A stretch of DNA of 12,421 nucleotides, taken from NCBI GenBank assembly GCA_030655735.1, contig JAUSPK010000039.1:1-12421 (forward strand), given 5' to 3'. The notes below the pieces were generated by a model. The model had not been told where the DNA came from. It was given only the letters and a program-made list of their open reading frames with translations, and searched no databases. Both the position numbers and the translations under genes were made by a program. Below are positions 1-5,421 of the stretch, piece after piece (position 1 is the first letter of the stretch; each line of letters opens with the position of its first letter). The stretch is from Syntrophales bacterium (lineage in GTDB: Bacteria; Desulfobacterota; Syntrophia; Syntrophales; UBA2210).

Positions 1-776
1 CCGGGGCCTTCACCGATGCCAGGAAAAGAAAGATAGGGCTCCTTGAACATGCAAGCGGAGGAACCTTTCTCCTGGATGAGATAGGTGAGATGAACCCTTC
101 CATACAGGCAAAATTTCTCAGAATGCTCGAAGAAAACCATATCCGCCGCCTTGGAGGCATAGATAATATTCCCATCGATGTCCGATTCATATTTTCCACT
201 AACAGGGATCTGGGGCATATGGTCAGTGAAGGAACCTTCCGCGAAGATCTTTTCTACCGAATAAGTGTTGTTCCTATCAGTATACCGCCCCTGAGGGATA
301 GAATCGAAGATATCATGCCGCTGGCCTATCACTATATCGAAGAGTTCAACACAAAATTGAACAAGAGCGTGAAGGGGTTTACAGCCGATGCGGAAAAAAT
401 TCTTAAGAAATATCACTGGCCGGGAAATGTCAGGGAACTGAAAAACATTATCGAAAGGATCATGATCCTTCAAAGCGTAAGCAACCTCATTACTGCTGAT
501 AATATTCCCGCAGAGATCAAGACCGCAGCGCCCCAGACGCTGGCGATACATACCGGTGATTTTTCCCTCCTGAACGCCCCTTACCCGGCAGACTATAGAA
601 GTGCGATCGATGAATTGACAAACAAAATCAAAAAAGAGATCCTTGGAAAGGCACTTGAGGTCAACCGCGGCAATAAGGCAGCTGCGGCACGCCAACTTGG
701 CATTTCACGGTATACCCTCATACGTGAACTCAAGAAACTGGAAACCAGCAGCCCTTTCGATACTGCCACCCCATAA
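1..776 (+). CDS. sigma-54-dependent transcriptional activator, NtrC family (3' part; 5' end outside window)
   Basis: The frame is open from base 3 to the TAA at 774-776 and continues upstream of the window, giving about 257 visible residues. They begin at GAFTDA, a variant of the GAFTGA loop that contacts sigma-54. Next come a Walker B segment (GGTFLLDEIGEM), the arginine-finger region (FREDLFYRISVVPISIPPLRDR, given here only as a landmark: REDLFYR then PPLRDR), and the sensor-II motif WPGNVRELKNIIER. The protein ends in a Fis-type helix-turn-helix (NRGNKAAAARQLGISRYTL). By family knowledge it is an enhancer-binding ATPase that opens sigma-54 promoters. The Walker A motif and any receiver or sensor domain lie outside the window, so the signal is unknown. 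A sigma-54-type promoter lies 245 bases downstream and is a natural candidate target, which is inference. Family assignment is very secure; the specific regulon is not. Confidence 0.96.
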   Translation, partial: GAFTDARKRKIGLLEHASGGTFLLDEIGEMNPSIQAKFLRMLEENHIRRLGGIDNIPIDVRFIFSTNRDLGHMVSEGTFREDLFYRISVVPISIPPLRDRIEDIMPLAYHYIEEFNTKLNKSVKGFTADAEKILKKYHWPGNVRELKNIIERIMILQSVSNLITADNIPAEIKTAAPQTLAIHTGDFSLLNAPYPADYRSAIDELTNKIKKEILGKALEVNRGNKAAAARQLGISRYTLIRELKKLETSSPFDTATP

Positions 777-809
777 AAGTGCGATATACGAACGAACAGT
801 TCTATATCT

Positions 810-828
810 GCACGGTTTACGTGCTTTT
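810..828 (+). terminator. weak intrinsic terminator candidate after the activator gene
   Basis: A five-pair stem (GCACG 810-814, CGTGC 820-824) with a five-base loop is followed by TTTT at 825-828, 34 bases after the activator stop codon. The stem is short and the T-run is only four, so termination would be partial at best. It is the only terminator-like structure seen between the activator gene and the sigma-54 promoter. Confidence 0.35.
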
Positions 829-1020
829 GCTCCTTCTGGCTGTCCCATGCGTGCGTTTTTGTGCGAGAAGAGCACATATCCAAAAAGCCGTTCACCAAGA
901 TACCCATAAATCTCCCCCCCATTAACACCACACGATATATTGTTCCCCCAATCAGATTTGATAACTACCTTAATCTTTTAAACAATTCAAAAATTAACTT
1001 TCTATCGTCAATTCTCATTC

Positions 1021-1036
1021 TGGCACCATTGTTGCT
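1021..1036 (+). promoter_or_regulatory. rpoN-type promoter: sigma-54 (-24/-12) promoter
   Basis: The sequence TGGCAC-N5-TTGCT matches the sigma-54 consensus at every conserved position. The GG is at 1022-1023 and the GC at 1034-1035, exactly 12 bases apart. Transcription would start near 1046-1048. The upstream 120 bases are AT-rich, as is usual for enhancer or bending regions. They contain a small dyad ATCA-N4-TGAT at 951-962, about 90 bases before the predicted start, which could be an activator site (weak). A gene for a sigma-54 activator ends just upstream, which supports a functional promoter. The transcript would run into the repeat hairpins at 1304-1529. A chance match of this quality in intergenic DNA is possible but unlikely. 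Confidence 0.75.
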
Positions 1037-1087
1037 TATGTAATGAATAAGTTCTTTAAATGGTCTTGGGCGAGTGATGAGAGTCTC

Positions 1088-1297
1088 ATGGACGACACAA
1101 CAAAGAGAAATGAATCAGAGCAAGGCTCTGAAGAAAAAAATCCGGGCTCTCGGGGGCTCGATAGGGATCAAGATACAAGACAGCCGGCTGCCTTGACGTC
1201 ATCGAACAACGGTGCGGATGGAGATCTCAGAGAAACGAGATCAAAAAATGCCGGCCTTAGCGAAGAGTTTTTCCTCTCGGATCTTTCGGGAGAGTAG
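1088..1297 (+). CDS. possible small hydrophilic protein downstream of the sigma-54 promoter (doubtful)
   Basis: I do not recognise this product. The frame is open from before 1043 to TAG at 1295-1297. The ATG at 1043 lies ahead of the predicted sigma-54 transcript start and has no ribosome-binding site, so the ATG at 1088 is the only usable Met. That gives 69 residues: very polar, rich in Asp, Glu, Arg, Ser and Asn, with no membrane segment or signal peptide, ending in LSEEFFLSDLSGE. The only ribosome-site-like sequence is GAGAG at 1079-1083. It sits inside a small stem (ATGAG 1077-1081, CTCAT 1085-1089) that would cover the start codon. A 39-codon frame at 1077-1196 overlaps it. The composition could be real coding or just an open frame within a non-coding RNA. 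Confidence 0.25.
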   Translation: MDDTTKRNESEQGSEEKNPGSRGLDRDQDTRQPAALTSSNNGADGDLRETRSKNAGLSEEFFLSDLSGE

Positions 1298-1303
1298 AAT
1301 ATT

Positions 1304-1353
1304 TGCCGGTGGGTGGTTGTATGTTCCCTCCTTTCCGCTCACCGGCCCCCCCC
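1304..1353 (+). repeat. 50-bp repeat, copy 1 (stem-loop with anti-SD loop)
   Basis: This copy is 49/50 identical to the copy at 1397-1446, differing only at 1319 (G here, T there). A stem of 12 pairs is formed by 1305-1316 (GCCGGTGGGTGG) and 1335-1346 (CCGCTCACCGGC), including one G-U and one U-G pair on the + strand. The 18-base loop 1317-1334 ends in CCTCCTTT (1327-1334). The copy ends in a run of eight C. On the - strand the same loop reads AAAGGAGG, a perfect ribosome-site sequence, but no start codon follows at a suitable distance. Confidence 0.9.
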
Positions 1354-1396
1354 AAATCCGGGGGACAAGATGTATATTATCGTTTTTGGCTTTATA

Positions 1397-1446
1397 TGCC
1401 GGTGGGTGGTTTTATGTTCCCTCCTTTCCGCTCACCGGCCCCCCCC
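1397..1446 (+). repeat. 50-bp repeat, copy 2 (stem-loop with anti-SD loop)
   Basis: This is the second copy, exactly 93 bases after the first and with the same stem (1398-1409 with 1428-1439), loop (1410-1427) and eight-C tail. CCTCCTTT is at 1420-1427. The 43-base spacers after copies 1 and 2 have diverged strongly, sharing only pieces such as ATCGT and TTTATA, while the cores are almost unchanged. This suggests conserved function of the core, a recent duplication of only the core, or gene conversion. Confidence 0.9.
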
Positions 1447-1496
1447 ATGTATGAATCTGAGAGATTTGTTTCCCATCGTCTCTCTGTTTATATAGT

Positions 1497-1529
1497 GGGT
1501 GGCGGAAGGTTTTTAGCCTTTTGCCACCC
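1497..1529 (+). other. third stem-loop of the 93-base series
   Basis: A 13-pair stem is formed by 1497-1509 (GGGTGGCGGAAGG) and 1517-1529 (CCTTTTGCCACCC), with a seven-base loop TTTTTAG. Two of the pairs are G-U on the + strand and would be A-C mismatches on the - strand. The preceding bases read TTTATAT then GTGGGTGG, as before copy 2, and the GTGGGTGG lies exactly 93 bases after that of copy 2. It therefore looks like a diverged third unit. It also lies 35 bases beyond the ychF stop codon, on the opposite strand, and could help to end that transcript, but no T-run follows in either direction. Confidence 0.6.
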
Positions 1530-1564
1530 GCCACATCACAAGAAAAGTGCTTTTTATTTTATCG

Positions 1565-2659
1565 TCAGACATTAAACCTGAAATACACGACGTCTCCGTC
1601 ATCAATGACATACCCCCTCCCCTCTATCCCAATAAGACCTTTTTCCTTTGCAGCGGATATGCTCCCCGCCCTTACAAAATCTTCGTAATGCAGGACCTCT
1701 GCCCGTATAAAACCCCGTTCCATGTCGGTGTGTATCTTTCCGGCGGCATGAGACGCCCTGGTACCCTCCGGAACTGTCCAGGCACGAAGTTCTGAACCCA
1801 CTGTGGTATAAAAGGTGATCAGACCCAGCAGGTTGTAACCGGTCCTGATTAGTTTCTGGAGCCCCGATTCACGTAGGCCAAGATCTTCAAGAAACTCCCG
1901 TCTGTCTTCCTCGGGGAGCACTGCTATCTCCGCCTCCATGTCACCACAGATAACAATTGCCTCCGATCCGTCCGCGCTCGCTATCTCTTCCACGACAGTG
2001 ACGTACCCACTTCCCTCTCTTAATTCCGATTCACCGACATTGGCAACATACAAGACCTTCTTAACCGTAATAAGGTTCACCTCTCTCAGCACCGCCTCTT
2101 CTTCGGGATTCAGTTCGATATCCCTTACCGGGATACCCCTCCCCAGCGACTCTCGTATCATGTGATACAGTTCCACCTCACTACGGTGCTCCTTGTCTCC
2201 CCCCTTTGCCGACCTCTCCAGTTTTTGTATACGCTTTTCGACGGTCTCAAGGTCGGCCAGAAGCAGCTCCATCCTGACGACCTCAATATCACCCGCAGGG
2301 TCTATGACTCCGTGAACGTGAGCCACATCGGGATCATCGAAACAGCGTACGATATGCACGATCGCATCCACATCCCGTATGTTGCCGAGAAACTTATTCC
2401 CCAATCCCTCGCCCCTGCTAGCACCCTTCACCAGACCAGCGATGTCGACAAACTCCATCGTGGTATAAGTAAACTTGGAGGGATTTATGACTCTCGCGAT
2501 ATTTTCCAGTCTTGGATCGGGAACAGAGACGATGCCGATATTAGGATTGATCGTACAGAAGGGATAATTCGCCACCTCGGCACCGGCGGCGGTGAGGGCA
2601 TTAAAGATGGTGGACTTGCCGACGTTCGGAAGACCTATGATTCCACACCTGAACCCCAT
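1565..2659 (-). CDS. ychF: redox-regulated ATPase YchF (Obg-family, OLA1 type)
   Basis: This is a ribosome-associated P-loop ATPase of the Obg/HAS-GTPase family, 364 residues (E. coli YchF is 363). The start is placed at the internal ATG at 2659, giving MGFRCGIIGLPNVGKST as in the family. A GGAGG at 2665-2669 sits five bases upstream. The ATG at 2671 lies against the T-run of the preceding terminator and has no ribosome site. The domains are a G domain with Walker A GLPNVGKST (9-17), G3 DIAGLVKGAS (72-81) and NVGE (207-210). The last replaces the NKxD of GTPases and is the known mark of ATP preference. A coiled-coil insertion (about 125-170) follows G3, and a C-terminal TGS domain (about 280-364) ends the protein. 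It is the last gene of the - strand cluster and is separated from hppA by a terminator. Identification is secure. Confidence 0.97.
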   Translation of the reverse strand: MGFRCGIIGLPNVGKSTIFNALTAAGAEVANYPFCTINPNIGIVSVPDPRLENIARVINPSKFTYTTMEFVDIAGLVKGASRGEGLGNKFLGNIRDVDAIVHIVRCFDDPDVAHVHGVIDPAGDIEVVRMELLLADLETVEKRIQKLERSAKGGDKEHRSEVELYHMIRESLGRGIPVRDIELNPEEEAVLREVNLITVKKVLYVANVGESELREGSGYVTVVEEIASADGSEAIVICGDMEAEIAVLPEEDRREFLEDLGLRESGLQKLIRTGYNLLGLITFYTTVGSELRAWTVPEGTRASHAAGKIHTDMERGFIRAEVLHYEDFVRAGSISAAKEKGLIGIEGRGYVIDDGDVVYFRFNV

Positions 2660-2664
2660 AGCTG

Positions 2665-2669
2665 CCTCC
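2665..2669 (-). promoter_or_regulatory. ribosome-binding site that decides the ychF start
   Basis: GGAGG lies five bases before the ATG at 2659. It overlaps the first codons that would follow the upstream in-frame ATG at 2671, so translation should begin at 2659. The family's conserved N-terminus begins at the same Met. Confidence 0.85.
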
Positions 2670-2673
2670 ATAT

Positions 2674-2710
2674 AAAAAAGAAAGGGGGATGGATTCCTCC
2701 ACCCCCCTTC
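2674..2710 (-). terminator. intrinsic terminator after hppA
   Basis: On the - strand, 24 bases after the hppA stop codon, a GC-rich stem begins with GAAGGGGGGTGG (2710-2699). It has a six-base loop (2698-2693), a return arm CCATCCCCCTTTC (2692-2680) with one bulged T, and then six T (2679-2674). This is a canonical Rho-independent terminator. It lies only 15 bases before the ychF start, so ychF must rely on read-through or on a promoter inside hppA. Confidence 0.88.
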
Positions 2711-2733
2711 ATTTTGTATCCTGCCTCTTCGGA

Positions 2734-4797
2734 TCAGTAAATCAACTGATAGAGGTAAATAATCGCCGGAGCGGTAACAAGAGAAACTACCGCCATCAGC
2801 TTGATCAGGATATTCATCGCAGGTCCTGAGGTATCCTTGAAGGGATCGCCGACGGTGTCGCCGATAACGCTGGCCTTGTGCGCATCGGAACCCTTACCGC
2901 CGAAATTGCCCTGCTCGATGTATTTCTTCGCGTTATCCCATGCGCCACCTGCATTAGCCATCAGCAGACCCAGGATCACGCCTGTCAGCGTCGCGCCAGC
3001 GAGGAATCCTCCCAGCGCCTGGGGACCGATAAGGACACCGACGAGAATGGGGGCCAATATTGCCGAAACACCGGGGAGTATCATCCTCTTCAGGGCCGCG
3101 GTCGTGGCAATATCCACACACCTGTTCGTGTCGGGAGGTGTCGTCCCCTCCATGATGCCGGGAATCTCTCTGAACTGTCTTCTGATCTCGTTGATCATAT
3201 CAAAGGCCGCTTCACCGACAGCGGTCATCGTGAGGGCAGCCAAGAGACAGGGGATCAACCCGCCCAGGAATACACCGGTAATAACGTGCGCCTCGGTCAG
3301 ATCGAGAGCAAAATTCTCAAAACCGGGGAAGGTCTTCACCGTTGCAGTGTAGGCCGCGAACATGGCCAGGGCTGTGAGCGCCGCCGAACCGATGGCGAAA
3401 CCCTTACCGATAGCAGCGGTCGTGTTACCCACCGCGTCGAGGCCGTCCGTGATCTCCCGTACCTCCGGAGGCATGTGGGCCTGTTCCGCGATACCACCTG
3501 CGTTATCCGCAATCGGACCATAACTGTCGACAGACATGGTCATACCGACCGTACCCAGCATACCGACACCGGCAATAGCTATACCATAGATACCGCAGGT
3601 TATGTAGGACAGCCAGATAGCTATGGCTATACAAAACACCGGGGCTACCACGCTCTCGAGACCGACGGCAAAACCACTGATAATGATTGTCGCGGGACCG
3701 GTTTGAGACGACGCGGCTATCCTGACAACGGGCCCACGGGCCGTATAGTATTCCGTGATGGCGCCGATCAGCATACCGGCAATGATACCGAGGAGAACGG
3801 CCCAGAAGGGTCCCAGGGCACTGATCACCCCCAGACTAGTCAGATACTCGGCAGACATCCCCGCCGTAGTGTACTTGACTACGAAGTACGAGGCGATAAT
3901 GAAGAGAATCCCCGCGATATAGAGAGAATTACTCAGCGCCGACTGGGGTTTCATATTCTTGAGGAAATTAAACAGTCCAATTCCGATGACCGATGCAAGG
4001 AGTCCGACAATGATGAACAGCATCGGTAGCATCATCCACTTCATCGCCATTCCTTCCACACCAAGACCCATCGTAGCACCGATCGCGATGGCGGCAATAA
4101 CGGAACCGCAGTATGATTCAAAAAGATCCGCTCCCATACCGGCGATATCGCCCACGTTGTCTCCAACGTTGTCCGCGGTAACACCCGGGTTTCTCGGATC
4201 GTCTTCAGGAATACCCGCTTCAATCTTTCCGACAAGGTCGGATCCCACGTCGGCCGTCTTGGTGAATATACCACCGCCGACACGGGCAAAGAGCGCTATC
4301 GAAGAGGCGCCCATGGCAAAACCGTTGATGACAACGGGATCTGTCCCTGCGAAGAAGTAGAAGAATATGCCAAGTCCGACCAGCCCCAGAGATGCAACGG
4401 AGAGTCCCATAACGGAGCCACCGAAGAAGGCTACTGTCAGTGCCCTGCCCTGTCCATGCGTCCTGGCCGCCTCAGCGGTCCTCGCATTTGAGAGAGTGGC
4501 CGCCTGCATCCCGAACACACCGGCCATCAGAGAGCAGATAGCCCCTGCCAGAAACGCCACGGATGACATTGGGTTATCCAGGGCAAAGAAGAGCAAGAGG
4601 AATACGACAACGACAAAGATCGCTATGATCTTGTATTCCCGCTTCAAGAAGACCATGGCACCGTCATGTATCCTGTCCATGATCTCAACCATTACGTCGC
4701 TACCCGGGGAAAAGGTCATAACGTATCTGTAAATTATGAACGCCAGCACCAACCCGATGAGGCCCCATAACCACGCATAATCCACCAAAAATTCCAT
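2734..4797 (-). CDS. hppA: membrane-bound, K+-dependent, probably Na+-pumping pyrophosphatase
   Basis: This enzyme couples hydrolysis of inorganic pyrophosphate to ion export across the cytoplasmic membrane. At 687 residues with about 16 hydrophobic segments it has the normal family length. Catalytic motifs are visible: DVGSDLVGK (183-191), PEDDPRNPGVTADNVGDNVGD (about 197-217, with the essential Asp residues), and a C-terminal KGSDAHKASVIGDTVGDPFKD region. In NTTAAIGKG (458-466), Ala461 and Gly464 occupy the positions that are Lys and Thr in K+-independent enzymes, so K+ dependence is predicted. In GADLFESYCG (222-231) the Glu is at 227, one helix turn before the place typical of K+-dependent H+ pumps. 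Among K+-dependent enzymes this placement is typical of Na+ pumps. Start: the ATG lies eight bases after the pth stop codon. The ribosome site is probably AGGAGG inside the last pth codons (13 bases away, rather long) or CGGGAC nearer by. Ion choice is inference. Confidence 0.97.
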   Translation of the reverse strand: MEFLVDYAWLWGLIGLVLAFIIYRYVMTFSPGSDVMVEIMDRIHDGAMVFLKREYKIIAIFVVVVFLLLFFALDNPMSSVAFLAGAICSLMAGVFGMQAATLSNARTAEAARTHGQGRALTVAFFGGSVMGLSVASLGLVGLGIFFYFFAGTDPVVINGFAMGASSIALFARVGGGIFTKTADVGSDLVGKIEAGIPEDDPRNPGVTADNVGDNVGDIAGMGADLFESYCGSVIAAIAIGATMGLGVEGMAMKWMMLPMLFIIVGLLASVIGIGLFNFLKNMKPQSALSNSLYIAGILFIIASYFVVKYTTAGMSAEYLTSLGVISALGPFWAVLLGIIAGMLIGAITEYYTARGPVVRIAASSQTGPATIIISGFAVGLESVVAPVFCIAIAIWLSYITCGIYGIAIAGVGMLGTVGMTMSVDSYGPIADNAGGIAEQAHMPPEVREITDGLDAVGNTTAAIGKGFAIGSAALTALAMFAAYTATVKTFPGFENFALDLTEAHVITGVFLGGLIPCLLAALTMTAVGEAAFDMINEIRRQFREIPGIMEGTTPPDTNRCVDIATTAALKRMILPGVSAILAPILVGVLIGPQALGGFLAGATLTGVILGLLMANAGGAWDNAKKYIEQGNFGGKGSDAHKASVIGDTVGDPFKDTSGPAMNILIKLMAVVSLVTAPAIIYLYQLIY

Positions 4798-4805
4798 AGT
4801 CCCGT

Positions 4806-5396
4806 TTATACCTCCTCGTTTGAGTTTTGTGTGATTCTTATATTAACCCTATTCATCGCCGCATGAACGCCGGATGAAACAACTTCAAACACCGCATCGC
4901 ATGCCCGTTCAATGACATGGGGCACTGTTTGCATCTCGCTTTTGGAAAACCGCTCAAGCACATACCCTTCGACCATCTCTCCTGCAGGCGGTCTGCCTAT
5001 ACCCACCCGAATCCTGGCAAACTCAGATCCGTCAAGGTGATCAATGATAGAGAGCAGCCCCTTGTGTCCTCCGGCTCCGCCACCCATCTTTATCCGGACA
5101 TCACCGGTCGGAAAATCCATATCATCATGAACAACAAGTATCTCTTCGGCGCCTATCCCGAAATAACGGGCCAACTTTCCTACTGCAACCCCACTGAGGT
5201 TCATAAAGGTCTGGGGTTTTGCCAGAATAACCGGAACCCCGGAAACCACCCCCCTGCCGAGGCAGGAGTCAAACCTTTCACGGTTAATCTCAATACCTTC
5301 CGTCCGGGCCAGGGCCTCCAGGACCAGAAACCCTATATTATGCCTGCTGTAAGAGTACCTGACACCAGGATTTCCCAGTCCAACTATAAGTTTCAC
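4806..5396 (-). CDS. pth: peptidyl-tRNA hydrolase
   Basis: The enzyme frees tRNA from peptidyl-tRNAs that drop off ribosomes. It starts at a GTG (5396), giving VKLIVGLGNPG as in the family, with AGGGGG a few bases upstream. The longer frame upstream would run into rplY and adds a non-conserved basic stretch. Its 196 residues match the usual length. Visible motifs are GLGNPG (Asn9), YSRHNIG (catalytic His19), TFMNLSG (Asn66), HDDMD (Asp91) and GGAGGHKG. The last carries Lys112 where the E. coli enzyme has Asn114, and SRHN replaces the common TRHN. The gene lies 24 bases after rplY and 8 before hppA. Its last codons (GAG GAG GTA) may double as the hppA ribosome site. Confidence 0.95.
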   Translation of the reverse strand: MKLIVGLGNPGVRYSYSRHNIGFLVLEALARTEGIEINRERFDSCLGRGVVSGVPVILAKPQTFMNLSGVAVGKLARYFGIGAEEILVVHDDMDFPTGDVRIKMGGGAGGHKGLLSIIDHLDGSEFARIRVGIGRPPAGEMVEGYVLERFSKSEMQTVPHVIERACDAVFEVVSSGVHAAMNRVNIRITQNSNEEV

Positions 5397-5421
5397 CTGT
5401 CCCCCTGTCGGAGAACCGCCA

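Larger units (their letters stand above)
1047..1530 (+). ncRNA. candidate sigma-54-controlled structured RNA (or structured 3' UTR)
   Basis: This is inferred from the promoter at 1021-1036 and a run of stem-loops downstream. Minor stems lie at 1223-1242 (GATCTC/GAGATC) and 1274-1294 (CTCTC/GAGAG). Three strong stem-loops begin with GTGGGTGG at 1309, 1402 and 1495, a constant 93-base step. In the first two, 12-pair stems hold an 18-base loop that displays CCTCCTTT, complementary to Shine-Dalgarno sequences. The third is a 13-pair stem. All stems pair fully only if + strand G-U pairs are allowed, which points to + strand RNA. No clear U-tract terminator follows, so the 3' end is uncertain (1530-1560). 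It resembles no RNA family that I can name. The alternative is a neutral repeat array. Confidence 0.35.

Noticed and set aside
593..931. Open frame of 112 codons on the - strand
   Set aside because: It overlaps the conserved HTH end of the activator gene on the other strand and has no recognisable features.
1043..1087. ATG at 1043 as the start of the small + strand frame
   Set aside because: It lies just before the predicted sigma-54 transcript start and has no ribosome-binding site.
1194..1201. TGACGTCA palindrome as a regulator site
   Set aside because: An eight-base palindrome inside an open frame with no second copy nearby is likely chance.
1304..1446. CRISPR array
   Set aside because: There are only two good copies. 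The 50-base repeat is long with strong internal pairing, the third unit is degenerate, and no cas genes are near.
1304..1529. Insertion sequence or MITE
   Set aside because: The inverted ends (GCCGGTG/CACCGGC) are simply the hairpin stem. No transposase, no target-site duplication, and the fixed 93-base step does not fit independent insertions.
1497..1560. Intrinsic terminator for ychF or for the + strand RNA
   Set aside because: The stem is strong but no T-run follows directly on either strand. The TTTTTATTTT at 1551-1560 is 21 bases past the stem and preceded by only a trivial palindrome. Left as a possible transcript end only.
1212..1575. Overlapping + strand frames through the repeats, with repeated GGWLYVPSFPLTGPP or MPVGG-MFPPF peptides
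   Set aside because: The peptide repeats only follow the DNA repeat, since 93 is divisible by three and the frames stay open. No ribosome site, and the spacers do not conserve the reading frame's amino acids.
2162..2740. Open frame of 192 codons on the + strand
   Set aside because: It lies antisense to ychF and runs through the terminator hairpin. No ribosome site or family match.
2878..4029. Long open frame (383 codons) on the + strand
   Set aside because: It lies antisense to hppA, whose motifs and length are unmistakable. The frame has no family resemblance and its composition is what the opposite strand of a GC-moderate membrane protein gene gives.
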